Notes under the pieces: model-generated
What the model was told of the DNA's origin: nothing
The model's input: only the letters and a program-made list of their open reading frames with translations
Databases searched by the model: none
In this document: positions 45,466 to 56,639 of the stretch, piece by piece
Layout: each line of letters begins with the position of its first letter
Position numbering within the stretch: the stretch's first letter is position 1
DNA from: Odiellus spinosus
Lineage: Eukaryota > Arthropoda > Arachnida > Opiliones > Phalangiidae
NCBI GenBank assembly: GCA_963920705.1
Contig: OY987232.1
Coordinates: 8,186,200 to 8,250,199, forward strand
Length of the DNA: 64,000 nucleotides
Reading direction: 5' to 3'
Made by a program: the position numbers and the translations under genes

Positions 45466-45759
45466 CCAAGAAGGATCAGATAAGGAGAGGAAAAGTGGGG
45501 CTGCGTTGAGTTAGAGAAAGAAGAGCCAACCTCCCACTCGGGTGGAAAGGGGGGATAGGAAATTCTCGAGGTAAACTGTTGTCACGTGGTCGCTAGCTAG
45601 CGCGTCTCATAAAGGATTCGTTTTACCCACGTGACAACAATTTACCACGAAGCATCTCTACCCCCGTCTGTCCCCCGTTCTCCCAGAGTGGGAGTTTAGG
45701 CCGACGCAGTAGGAGCCGCGCCGTTCCCACTTTTCCTCTCCTTGTCTGATCCTTCTTGG
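45466..45759. mobile_element. 294-bp MITE with 5-bp target duplication
   Basis: Ends are inverted copies starting CCAAGAAGGATCAGA and continuing for about 34 bp (one mismatch). CTGTA flanks both sides (45461-45465, 45760-45764). In family A copies 1 and 2 the same site reads uninterrupted with a single CTGTA, which proves the insertion and its borders. The interior has a second inverted pair around GTGGTCGCTAGCTAGCG. Confidence 0.93.
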
Positions 45760-46402
45760 CTGTACTGTGTTATTATCTTTGATAATCCACTGATTTGATA
45801 AAGACGAAGGATTTAGTCTGGGATGGGAAGGAATTCAAACGACGAAGATGTGGTAGCAAGTTCCTCTTGGACGAACCAAGAAATATTCTAGACTGAATGT
45901 TCCATTTACAACCCATTGTCGGTAGATGATTGGCAATCACTTCCGGTATAGTTTTCGTCTGAAATTCTTGTTTTGACGTGTTAATAGAGGACCATTACTG
46001 ATATTTTCATCATACGGGTGATTCCAGTCATTGTAAGAATCCAAGGATGGGGCTGGTCGAGAGGTTATTTTCCAAACCGGCTGATAAGATGTTAGTTTCC
46101 ACTCCTATGATAAAAAAAAATATCTTGAAGACTGAAAGAAGGCTAATTTCCATACCGTAAATATTTATACTTGAATAGCTCCTTTTATGTTTAGAATAAC
46201 GAGGCCGTATGAAGAACTGTTGAGCTTTTACTGACTATCTCGTATGTCGAGTCAGAAAACACTCACTGCTTGAATGTTTCAATTCTTCGTAGCCAGGCCG
46301 TCTCTTTCTGGTGATAAATGAAAGCCGTATCGCTGCTCTGTTGACTTCAAATAACGATATTCTTCGTGGTTGATTTTTCTCACTTAAGTCATTATAGCTC
46401 TC

Positions 46403-46455
46403 TTTCGTCTCGTCTCGCCTCGCCTCGCCTCGTCTCGCCTCGTTTCGCCTCGTCT
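46403..46455. repeat. CGTCTCGCCTCGC minisatellite
   Basis: About ten 5-bp steps of CGCCT/CGTCT; a shorter version is near 27735-27775. Confidence 0.75.
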
Positions 46456-47478
46456 GCTAACGAAGTTCACTGTACACGGCTTCTTTTGATTATGAAAATA
46501 ATCGAAAATGTTTCTTGGTTTTATAGTGGAGAAATCTGAAGCCCATTTTTTTCCAACATCATATGTCCATTTTTTTTTCAAAATTGTTGTTTTTTAAACA
46601 CGGGAAACCTACTGTACTTCCGTTATACCGTTGCTTTTTGACTAAATGATATATGTAAAACAGCTTACCGCGTGTTGCCAACTCAAGCTGGTATTAAACG
46701 GTCAAATTTCACAAAATTTTTGGACAATTTCTTAAATATCTTCTAATCTACCTCGAATTTTAAATTGATTTTTCAACTGAATTATTAATTAGATTAAGTT
46801 TAACCATTTTGATATTTTTAATTATAAAATAAATTAATATTGCGTTTCATTTCCCTAAACGATATCACCATAAGGCTCATTTGCATTCACTCCAAAAACG
46901 TAGTATATAAACCGTTCGAAATCCTTTATTAATCGAGCGAAGTGGCCATGAAGTTGGGAGGAAAACCCCCTCCCTTCAATGTCTAGACGATTCTTGATCT
47001 CTAGGCGCTTGGTATGTAAAGCTAATTTACCCATTGATGGGGCGATGTTTGGAGAGTGGAAGGTTGATGTGGACCATATTAGTGAGGGAAGCCTCGCTAG
47101 TGTGCCCGTTGAGATCGGACACTGGAGGTTGGACCTTGGTGTGGGGATGGTCGGAAGTGATTATAACAGTGGGAGACGTCCCATTGCGTATAATCACCTT
47201 CAACTGTCCAGCATCGAGGTTTGACCGTAAAGTGGATGGTGGAAGGTGCTAATATGCAATTGGAGACGTCCTGACACTTGAAACTTAATGTGGCAGCCAC
47301 GCTTAAAGGAGGTAATTCCCGTTAAACGGAATTGAACGATAAGCTGGTATGATAATATCTCTAGGCTTTTGGCTCCACGAGCTCGGTCACGTGATATCCG
47401 CTTACACAGGAAGTGACTCACACTCACAGACACGACCAGTGTAGAAGCTCCCCCTGAACTAAAGTTCAGTCGGGGAGG

Positions 47479-48681
47479 TAAAAATATTGTCGTGTAAACT
47501 CTCCTTGAACAGTAGTACAGTAGGTTTTCCGAGTTTAAAAAAACAACAATTTTGAATAAAAAAAAGGACATCTGATGCTGGAAAAAAAATAGGCATTTCA
47601 GTTAATATTCATAATCAAAAGCAGCCGTGTACAGTGGACCAGGAGACGAGACGATACCAGACCAGACGAAAGAGAGCTATTATGACTTAAGTGAGATAGT
47701 CAACCAGCGCAGAATGTCATCACCATTTGAAGTCAACAGAGCAGCGATACGGCTTTCATTTATCATCAGAAAGAGACGGCCTGGCTACGAAGAATTGAAA
47801 CATGCAAGCAGTGAGTGTTTTCGGTCTCGACGTATGAGATATTACAGTCAGTAAAAGCTCAGCAGTTCTTCATACGGCCTCGTTATTCTAAACATAAAAG
47901 GAGCTATTCAAGTATAAATACTAACGGTATGGTAATTAGTCTACTTTCAGTCTTGAACATATTTTTTTATCATAGGAGTGGAAACTTACGTCTTGTCAGC
48001 TGGTTTGGAAAATAACGTCTCGACCAGCTCCATCCTTGGATTCTTCCAATGACTGGGATCACTCGTATGACGAAAATATCAGTATTGATCCTCTATTAAC
48101 AAGTCAAAACAAGAATTTCAAAAGAAAACTGTACCGAAAGTAATTACCAATCATCTACCGACAATGGGTTGTAAATGGAATATTCAGTCTAGAATATTTC
48201 TTGGTTTGTCCAAGAGGAACTTTCTACCATATCTTCGTCGTTTTAATTCTCGTCTTCCTTGCCATCCCAGTACAGCCTATGCTCAAGTGTTAATTTATAT
48301 TACAAGAATTTGTATTTTACATATTTACCTTGAAAATAAACATTTCACTTTGTGTGTCTATTAAGTCTACGACCTGCCGCATATAATTATGGGTAACGTA
48401 GGACACTTCATTTGGTGTGTCTATAAGAAGTCTTCGACCTAACGCATATAATTATGGGTAACGCAGGACACTCTTTTGCATTGTCTGAATCCTTGAGTTT
48501 AAGGGAAAATACTTATACTCCGTAACCTAGATGGGAAATAGAGAAGTGTGAATCAAATGCACGCTGATTTTTCTACTCTTCCAATACTCTACATTTCTTT
48601 TCATCTTTTATTTTAGGTAGGGATAGGTTAGGCTTTATTACCTTAACGTCGGGGTCGGTTAGGTTATATTTTCCCAACTTG
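47479..48681 (+). mobile_element. Family A repeat, copy 5 (3' half)
   Basis: Starts without a hairpin of its own directly after that of copy 4, at the point equivalent to about 17255 in copy 1. It runs through the coding-like block, two GGGTAACG units (48370-48475) and the closing TTCCCAACTTG (48681). Copies 4 and 5 thus form a head-to-head pair sharing one hairpin. Confidence 0.82.
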
Positions 48682-48689
48682 TTTAAATT

Positions 48690-48802
48690 ATATCTAACAA
48701 ACACCTTAAAACTGCAGCCGCAACATTTTAACGTAATGAATATGACTTAAAAATACAAATAAAAATTAGCAATTCGCTTTATAAAATTAAATTTCGTTGG
48801 TT

Positions 48803-48845
<43 letters not shown>

Positions 48846-49485
48846 AACAAGTTTTTGTAAATATTTCACAAAATAATTTATGGCTAGTGCTCATTTTACT
48901 TGGCCATTAAATCATAAGGCAATCAAATCTTTTGCTTACAAAGATAGAATCGTTGCGTTTCTGGGAATTTAATTTATTTAAATTCCATCGGTTATATTTA
49001 AGCTTAAATAATGCATCGGTTATATTTAAGCCCCCTCCCCCACCTATCCGTGCGCAGGGTGGGGGTTGTGTCACCTCCTTGTCATGGTGAGGGGGCCCGA
49101 GTTCTAGGATCCGTCCTAGTTCCGCGAATGAGTAACACGGCCGTCTCGCTCCTTCCCGGCCGGCTCACGGGGAGGGGGGGCGTACTACCCGTTCCTACGG
49201 GGTGCGGCCTCAGGCATCCTCCTGGGTTTCGCGTGTGGCACTTTGCGGACAAATGATGCAGTCGCATGGATTGGCGGGGGTGTTATGTATACTCTGTTTA
49301 CGGTGCATCCCCTTAACAATTCACACTGATGTTGATATTTAAGCAAAGTACTTGTCCAATTGACTGAATCCTAGTGGTGGTTTTTCGGTGGAATGGGATT
49401 TTCCGTTGGACCGAATCCGCCAAAGTGAGGGTTTTTCGGTCGAATGGGAATTGGTTCGGTCGAATGGGACAGGAGCTCTCCAGCA
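48690..49485. repeat. Segmental duplicate C, copy 2, right part
   Basis: Continues the segment cut at 42684: CCTTAAAACTGCAGCCGCAA matches copy 1 near 21475. Contains a 37-T run (48805-48841), a 300-bp GC-rich insertion (49031-49330) and the ACCGAAT track (49360-49485). Confidence 0.85.
49031..49330. mobile_element. GC-rich 300-bp insertion with 13-bp flanks
   Basis: Absent from the duplicate at 21740. Flanked by GGTTATATTTAAG (49018-49030) and GTTGATATTTAAG (49331-49343), an imperfect 13-bp target duplication as left by SINE/LINE retrotransposition. GC content contrasts sharply with the surroundings. No poly-A, A/B boxes or recognised protein. Confidence 0.65.
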
Positions 49486-49559
49486 GCGGCAGTCGAGACA
49501 CTGAAATCTTTACATTTTCCCCATTGCCCTTTAAACCCAATTAAATTTTTTTTATCATT

Positions 49560-50080
49560 TTTAACTACACCAAAAGTGTAGCTATTACATTCGATGGTTC
49601 GCCGCAGCCGCCGTTGGAAATGAAGAAAATCAAAAAGTCGCGTAAAAGCTTGAAAAACACGAATACCCCTTAATGAACTGTAATGTTCGCAATCACGTCA
49701 TCGGAGGAATACGTCATCGGAAGAAAACGTCATCACCATCGGCGTTTGAATTTCCAATGAAATTCATGTCTAAGTTATTAGCTTTTTCTTGCTATATAAG
49801 TTTACCCACTACGGTTCATTGTACAGCAGCTACCGTTACTCGTTTGTTATTTAATAATGATCCACGAACGCCTTATATAGTATCTTTTGGTTGCGAGTCT
49901 ATTTTAGCCTTCTGAGGCTAGAACTATTAATGAATTGAAACGTAATATTCATTTAAATTATAATTAAAACTATCTAAATGATTTAACTTAATCTAAAAAC
50001 GGATGTTGGTGAAAATTTAATTTAATATAGAAAATATTTTCGAAGATATTCAATATTTTCTTATAGGTTCATTAGATAAA
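49560..50080. other. Unassigned spacer
   Basis: A + frame at 49673-49915 (80 residues) has no motif. Nothing else supported. Confidence 0.35.
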
Positions 50081-50084
50081 AGTG

Positions 50085-50300
50085 CGTTTTCACGGATGTC
50101 CAAGATAAAATAACTTGATAAATATTAGATATAATGGCGCGTTGACACGAGTATCCAAGATAAAATCGAAATAAAGATTAGATTTAAAGGCGCGTTCACA
50201 CGGGTATCCAAGGTTAAAATAAAGATTAGATATGAAGGCGCGTTCACATGGGTTTATAAGTTGAAAATAAATAAATATTAGATATAAAGATGCGTTCAAA
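50085..50300. repeat. Tandem repeat, about 60 bp, four units
   Basis: Units carry GGCGCGTTCACACGGGTATCC and AAATATTAGAT. The core word is also dispersed at 17165, 43070, 58745, 58860 and 60259 (GTGCGTTTACACGGGCATCC). Confidence 0.8.
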
Positions 50301-50394
50301 AGATAAATTAATAATGATTAGGTGGAAAAATGAAGTGGAAAAATAGTGGCAAAATGAAGTGTCATTGGTGTAGCTATTCCTATGGGCTTGACCA

Positions 50395-51215
50395 TCTTGT
50401 TGATGTTAATATCTCCGGCAGCGGCAGTCGAGACACTGAAATCTTTACATTTCTCCCATTGCCCTTTAAACCCAATTAAAATTAATTTTTTCATCATTTT
50501 TGATATTAATACCTCCGGCAGCGGCAGTCGAGACACTGAAGTCTTTACACTATACTCATTACCCTTTAAACCTAATTAAATTATTTTTTTCATCATTTTT
50601 GATGTTAATACCTACAGCAGCGGCAGTCGAGACACTGAAATCTTTACACTATACCAATTACCCTTTAAACACAATTAAAATTATTTTTTTTTCATCATTT
50701 TTGATATTAATACCTCCGGCAGCGGCAGTCGAGACATTGAAATCTTTATACTATACCATTGCCCTTTAAACCTAATTAAAATAATTTTTTCATCATTTTG
50801 ATGTTAATACCTCCGGCAGCGGCAGTCGAGACACTGAAATCTTTACATTACACCCACTGCCCTTTAAACCCAATTAAAAGAAATTTTTTCATCATTTTTA
50901 TGTTCATGCCTCTGGCAGCGGCACTCGAGACACTGAAATATTTGCACTATACCCATTGCCCTTTAAACCTAATTGAAATAATTTTTTCATCATTTTTGAT
51001 GTTAATACCTCCGGCAGCGGCAGTCGAGACTCTGAAATCTTAACTTTTTTCCCATTGCCCTTTAAACACAATATAAAAATTTCATCATTTTTGATGTTAA
51101 TACCTCCGGCAGCCGCAAATCGAGACACTGAAATCTTTACATTTTTCCCATTGCCCTTTTAATCCAATTAAAAAATTTTTTTCATCATTTTTGATGTTAA
51201 TACTTCCGGCAGCAA
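50395..51215. repeat. 100-bp tandem array, about eight units
   Basis: The word GGCAGTCGAGACACTGAAAT starts at 50422, 50522, 50622, 50724, 50821, 50920 (variant) and 51019, with a last diverged unit near 51114, so the period is 95-102 bp. Each unit also has CCCATTGCCCTTTAAACC and TTTCATCATTTTTGATGTTA. Single monomers lie at 40440-40556 and 49480-49560. Confidence 0.93.
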
Positions 51216-51726
51216 CAATGCTAGAGATAGACGGCGTTGCTCAGCTATTACGCGATAGATATAAACCTTACTCCGAGCTCTCTCGGGCGCCAAAGAGCCT
51301 GTTTGAGAGGAGTGCTAATGAAATACGATTGTATACGAGAGGATTCAAAATGAAATGTTCGCAGTTATTTATTCGCTAGAGACAATTTATAAGTGGTGCA
51401 GAAATTATACACGTTTCCTACCGGGTGGTAAAGACCAGACCAACACCTATCTTTGTGGACGTCCCCCAATAATGCCGTCGGATAACGTCACTATACTTCC
51501 GTGTAGACCTCGTATACAGGGTGTAAGTAAATACGTGTCATTGTAATCAAATGAGATACTTCTATGGGTTTAATAGGATAAATGCCTGATGGCTAGAAAC
51601 ATTGTAGTGGCACAGATCTGAGCCTCGTAATTCACTAGATGACTTAACTCCGAGACAATTTATTTAACAACTTTAATAATTAGATAGTGATTGAATTGAA
51701 TCGACGCGAGGCCTGAAACGCCAAAA

Positions 51727-51765
<39 letters not shown>

Positions 51766-52018
51766 TTATTTTTTGGCTACAAAATTATACAATTGTCATT
51801 GAAGGCCAAGTCGCAAGACGACTTTTAGGCCACATTAAGGTAGATTAATAGTATAGCAATTAAGGAGAGGTTAGACAAAATAAAATAAAAATATGGAAAT
51901 AGGTAAACAATTCAAAACCTATTCTTTAGTGCTAAAAATATAATCCCGTATTATACATTTGTACCTACTAAGGTTAATATTTGAAGGCGGATTTATATTA
52001 TTGAATATTTTAGGGCTT

Positions 52019-52560
52019 CTACAGAAGAATGGTTAGCATATCTGCGTAAATGTCGATGTGTCTACCATCGTGGTGTAGGCACTCTTTGAGGCGACTTTCC
52101 AGGTCTTTCAATGCATTTGCCAGCATTTGAGGAGTGATTCCGTTGATAGCGGCTCGAATTCGGTCCTTTAAGTCTTCTGCGTCCATCGGTTCTGTTTCGT
52201 AATCGACGCCCTTATCATATCCCCATAGGAAGAAATGAAGCTGGGTAAGGTCAGGAGACCATGCTGGCCACGGAATTGGTACACCTCCACCTATCCAACG
52301 GTTGGGAAAGTGGTCGTTCAGCCATTGACGAACATTGACTATCCATTGTCGTGGGGCTCCATCCTGTTGGAACCACACGGCCTCGCCTACGTTCCCCGTC
52401 CTGCATGTCGAACCCACCGAACTCTATAAAGTTGTCTCTAATGTCGGTGAAGGTGCTTCGAACCGGATGGCGTCGGTGGGGGCAATGTTCTGCATAAATG
52501 AGTGCCCGCTCGACGTACGTTACCTAGACATTAACCCAAACATCTTGTCTAATCTTTATT
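52019..52560 (-). pseudogene. Mariner-type transposase: N-terminal piece and C-terminal DDE piece
   Basis: The transposase would cut and paste the element. The 132-residue frame (52019-52417) holds WFQQDGAP with the second catalytic Asp, VRQWLNDHFPNRWIGG, WPAWSPDLTQLHFFLWGY with the third catalytic acid, and the tail DLESRLKECLHHDGRHID. Just upstream (about 52430-52510), in another frame, lies an N-terminal-type piece (YAEHCPHRRHPVRSTF). The middle of the protein, with the first Asp, is missing here. These sequences match a transposase type common in insect genomes. Confidence 0.85.
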
Positions 52561-52679
52561 GGTTGGAATAGGCTGGCATTTGACTACAACACGAGTCTTA
52601 CTACGGTAAGACGAACTAAGATGGTACCTTAGGGCGCACAAGTTTAATTAAACATATTTCTTTTTTTCTCGGCGTGAAA

Positions 52680-53090
52680 GGGAACTTTGTTCTTCTACAC
52701 CAAAAATCAATCTAGCGAAACCTCGCATGGATTCCTCAACTTCACCAATCGTGTTTTATTATTGGTCATCGTATGGAAAACCGTCATAACATGCATTACT
52801 GACCCATCACAATCCCTATCGGTTACAACACCATTACCATCAAATTCGATGGAACGTAAATGTCTGGGATTGCATTCTTGGGAACCGAATTATCGGTCCT
52901 TTTTCTTCGATACGAGCATTACTAGAGAACTGTACTTGGACTTCCTGCTTTACGAGTTTATTGACGCGATAGACACATTGACATTAGCAGTGATTCGCAA
53001 TATGTAGTTAAAACAGCATGGAGCCCACCACATTATGGCGGTCAATGTTCGTCAATGGCTGAACCACAACTTTCCCACACATCGAGCATT
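52680..53090 (+). pseudogene. Mariner-type transposase: central DDE piece on the opposite strand
   Basis: In shifting + frames: HQIRWNVNVWDCILG and GPFFFDTSITRELYLDFLL (the middle of the catalytic domain), then LKQHGAHH and VRQWLNHNFPTH, overlapping in content with the QQDGAP-VRQWLN part on the - strand. It therefore comes from a second copy in inverse orientation rather than from a simple inversion of the missing middle. Confidence 0.75.
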
Positions 53091-53439
53091 TACGTTGATG
53101 TTCTTACCGTACGGATTCAACTTTGGTGTTTCAGGCGTCGCGTCGATTTAATTCAATCATGATCTTATTATTAAAGCTGTTAAATAAATTGTCTCGAAGT
53201 TAATTCTAGCGAATTACGAGGCTGAGATCTGTGCCACTGCAATGTTTCTAGCCATCAGGCATTTACCCCATTTAACCCATAGAAAAATCCCATTTGGTTA
53301 CAATACCACGTATTTACTTACACCCTGTATACGAGTTCTACACTGTTGAATAGTGACGTCATCCGACGGCATTGTTGGTGAATGTCCACAAAGATAGGTG
53401 TTGGTCTGATCTTTAACCCCCTGTATATCTAATAGGTAA

Positions 53440-53960
53440 CGGGTTAGATATAGGGATCGGATTAGATATAGGTAGCGGTTTTGATATAGGTAACGGTTTA
53501 GATACAGTTAATGGTTTAGATGCAGGTAACGGTTTAGTTACAGATAACGGTTTAGATATAGGTAGCGGTTTAGATACAGGTAACGGTTTAGATACAGGTA
53601 ACGGAGTATTTTTAGCTAACGTTTTCTTTTAGGTGATTGTTTAAGTATAGTTAATGGTTTAGATGTAGGTTATTGTTTATTTTTAGCTAACGTTTTCTTT
53701 AAGGTGATTGTTTAAGTATAGTTAATGGTTTAGATGTAGGTTATTGTTTATTTTTTAGCTAACGTTTTCTTTTAGGTGATTGTTTAAGTATAATTAATGG
53801 TTTAGATGTAGGTTCTTGTTTATTTTTGGCTCATGTTTTTTTACGTTATTGTTTAGATATAGATAATGGTTTATATATGTTTAGATATAGATAATGGTTT
53901 ATATATGTTTAGATATAGATAATGGTTTATATAATGTTAATTTTTGACTCATGTTTAGTT
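53440..53960. repeat. Degenerate tandem repeats (GGTAACGGTTTAGATACA and relatives)
   Basis: First a 19-20-bp unit, about nine copies (53440-53620). Then a unit of about 71 bp with TTAGGTGATTGTTTAAGTAT, three copies (53630-53830). Then a 25-bp ATATAGATAATGGTTTATAT unit, three copies (53855-53935). Confidence 0.85.
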
Positions 53961-54224
53961 TTTTTCCGTTATAGGTAGTACGTGGTGATAGCTTAATTTT
54001 AGTTAATTGTTTAGTTGTAAAGTTATAAGGGTAGGTTGGGTTAGGTTAGGCTGCGAAATTGCGTAAGACATTAGGCCTGTGAAATTAGTATTACGGGCCC
54101 CTGCGACCGTCTTGTTTATGTTAATACCTCCGCGGGATCGGCCATATATTGCCTTTTCCCAGCAAGCTCTTGGGCAAGAGTAAAAGTCGTTGGAAAATAC
54201 GATTTTATTTTAGGGTCTATTGTA

Positions 54225-54905
54225 AAAGACGTATATTCGAATATCCCTGCTTGTGAGCAATCATGTTTTTCAAATCACGTTTTTCGAATCACGTTTTTCG
54301 AATCATGTTTTTCAAATCATGTTTTTCAAAACATGTTTTTCATTGCTGACAAACTAGAACTCAACACGCATAAGCTCCCTTACTAATCTCGTTCGCGACG
54401 ACTAGTTTATTGTTTTGGATTTTTCATTACTGACATACTAGAACTCAACACGCATAAGCTCCATTATTATTTCGTTCGCGACGACTTGTTTGTTGTTTTT
54501 GAGTTTTCAATACTGACAGACTAGAACCGAAACATTCATAAGCTACCTTTTTATGTCGTTCGCGACGACCCCTTATTAACGACGACTTGTTTACTGTATT
54601 GTATATCTGTGAAGATATAAGAGGTTTTTCTCTTCTCTAAATTTAAGAGCCTGTTGTAAAGTGGTAGAGCGTCCGACACTCGATCGTAAATTACGCGGCC
54701 TCTGGGAGGGAGACTACCTGGAGAAACAGCATATATCTTAAATACAAGAATATATATTAAATTTGTATCGGACATCACGTCGTGACGTCTGGTGGGTAAA
54801 AGACGAAGTTTTTTCGATTCGACGAGGTATTTCGTCTTCTTGCACAACGCCGACGCCGACGCCGCAGTGAATACAGTAACTAGACCCCACTAGGGTTGGG
54901 TCTAG
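54225..54905. mobile_element. Family E composite repeat, copy 2 (inverted, shorter)
   Basis: Contains the 14-bp satellite (TTTTTCAAATCACG, 54262-54345, about six units), the 90-bp tandem (54345-54560, three units), a tRNA A-box-like word AAGTGGTAGAGCG (54659) and the GACGCC-rich end with CCCTAGTGGGG counterpart CCCACTAGGGTTGGG (54886-54900). It lacks the inner inverted end seen in copy 1. Confidence 0.78.
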
Positions 54906-54919
54906 CTAAAAATTCCGTA

Positions 54920-55840
54920 GGCGCTCTACAGTTGAGGCACCAAATATGAATGTATTATAATTGTATTGGTACCTATATCCTAATGCTATTTTTACCACAA
55001 AAACTTGAAATATGGAAATTAAAATACTATAAAATACCCGATCTTGATGAAAATTTCTAAGGTACAAAATTGAATCTTTTTCTCTTACTTAAAAATTAAA
55101 TTCGCCTTAACTGACCGGAATTTTTCTCGGTAAATACATGAATGTAGCCCCAGGTAGATTCGGATTTTTTTAACGCTTCCAGATCATTTTTAGGTTTGTA
55201 TTTTCATTGAAATATGAAGTAAGTTTCAAGCTTGATTGCTAGCCTCCAAATAACGCTCTCCTGCCGCCTGCGCGTTATTTAAAAGGCTATGGAAAACCTA
55301 AGCCTAATTTATTAAATTAGGCTCAGGTTTTCCGACTCCATTTTTCCGCCTTAATTTTTTTCCGTCTTCATAAATAGATTGTGGGCCAACTAATCGGTGT
55401 ATTATTATGATAGCTTGAAACTTAATTCATACCACACGGAAAATCCAAGTCTGAAAAATATCTGAAAGTATTAGAAAGTAAATCTGAAAGGTAAGTTACT
55501 TTCAAAAAACCAAATCCCATAGAATAACATTACGATTGGCCAATGGCCATGACCAAAACTAGCTAAGAACCAATCTAAGGGTCAATTTCAAAATTAATTT
55601 TAAAATACTTAGACTAAATATTTATTAATGAAACTTGAAAAAGCGCCACATTCGAACCTTGCTCTACCATTTAAAATTAAATTTAACTGTAACAAATAAT
55701 TCCACTTTTAGTTCTGCGATGCAAGGGACATGTCATCGAAAGAGTAGATTTTAATGTTATTTCAATGGGAAAATGGAGCGTTTTGATCGGCTATAGGTCG
55801 AATTTTTGAAATTGCATTACAAATGATGATGGGCCCATAA
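54920..55840. other. Unassigned spacer with one hairpin
   Basis: No coding frame supported. The one structure is a 43-nt hairpin at 55291-55333 (GGAAAACCT..AGGTTTTCC, one mismatch, 3-nt loop). Confidence 0.45.
55291..55333. repeat. Near-perfect 43-nt hairpin
   Basis: GGAAAACCTAAGCCTAATTT pairs with AAATTAGGCTCAGGTTTTCC across ATT; one mismatch. Not followed by a T-run. Could be the core of a small palindromic element. Confidence 0.75.
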
Positions 55841-55849
55841 CATATAACC

Positions 55850-56530
55850 CTGCCGGGTTCTCCGAATTCGATTCCATTGCTCTGGAAGAACCACTCCAGT
55901 TTTTGTGACAATCGTGGTCCAAGGGTTCTAAGTTTCTACGCACTCTTTAAGAACAATTATAACAGTAATTATTCCTTACTCCCGCGAAAATAGTTTTTAA
56001 GTTCTCTCTCCGATTATAACGGCTATTCCTGACCTCGCATTGTAATTATGGCCGTGGCTTCTTTTGCTCCAGCATCCATTGCTCGCAAATATTCCCAGCC
56101 TCTTTCGCTAGTCTGTATTCTTCCGTCGCGTCTTCTAACATGTTATCCATTAGTACATCGACCCACAAATCTCCATGACGTTTACCAATTTTACTCAACC
56201 TGCTTTCTGCCATGACGGGTATTCCAATTACAGAAAATAACTCCTTAAGATTAGCGTAGCCCGAACCTATTCCCATAAATCCCCTTACTGACAAATCACA
56301 CACTGAAAGCTGGTTATCTTTGTTTTCCCTTTTTTAGAGAAATTTTCCGCTACCTTGTCTGTACAAATTTCCATTTGTTTCTTGCAATTTGAACAGCGAT
56401 AAATAAACATAGAAAACATCACGGAACTATTCTCTCTTTCAAAATAGAATATCCAAGTTGCTTGTTATTTGAATTTTCGCATATATCGCTGTCCATTTTC
56501 CGAATTTGCTCTATGAAAAAAACTGGGTCT
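55850..56530 (-). pseudogene. Mutator-like transposase domain, N-terminal fragment
   Basis: Read on the - strand: a zinc-knuckle-like piece (YRCSNCKKQMEICTDK, near 56395), then the 85-residue frame 56046-56303 with VRGFMGIGSGYANLKELFSV and EEYRLAKEAGN. After a gap come YNARSGIAVIIGERT (about 56010) and HDCHKNWSGSSRAMES (about 55895). This order (CxxC, GIGSGYANL, then SG(V)AxIIG, then C-x-KNWSGSS) is that of a Mutator-like transposase family widespread in insects. The stretch with the first catalytic Asp (family VxADGSW) is missing, and the catalytic C-terminus is not present. The fragment is dead. Confidence 0.75.
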
Positions 56531-56639
56531 ACTATTTTTTGCCTATAATAATGTTCAACCCCGGGTGTTCAAAGTTTGGGCAATACATTTGTATTTAATT
56601 GATTATTCTTTTTCCGCAGATATAATACATATTTAAAAT

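Larger units (their letters stand above)
45056..47478 (-). mobile_element. Family A repeat, copy 4 (inverted)
   Basis: From CAAGTTGGGAAACCAAAAT (45056) to the hairpin (47448-47477). It includes two GGGTAACG units (45285-45355), the coding-like block (45860-46340), a CGTCTCGCCTCGC minisatellite (46403-46455) and the CACGTGA block (47095-47400). A 294-bp MITE interrupts it. Confidence 0.85.
51419..53425. mobile_element. Tc1/mariner-like element with 310-bp inverted repeats
   Basis: Arms 51419-51730 and 53120-53425 are reverse complements, beginning TACCGGGTGGTAAAGA / TACAGGGGGTTAAAGA. About 95 bp in they contain a second TATACAGGGTGTAAGTAAAT, itself a typical mariner-type tip. An (AAT)n tract (51730-51764) lies at the inner edge of the left arm. 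Two transposase fragments face each other in the centre. Confidence 0.85.

Noticed and set aside
46384-46581. Arg/Glu-rich frame (RRGETRRDEARRGE)
   Set aside because: Translation of a 5-bp CGCCT minisatellite inside family A.
50318-51128. Ala/Glu-rich frames with a PAAAVETLKSL repeat
   Set aside because: Both strands have such frames because the 100-bp array lacks stops in them; period varies 95-102 bp, so no frame is kept.
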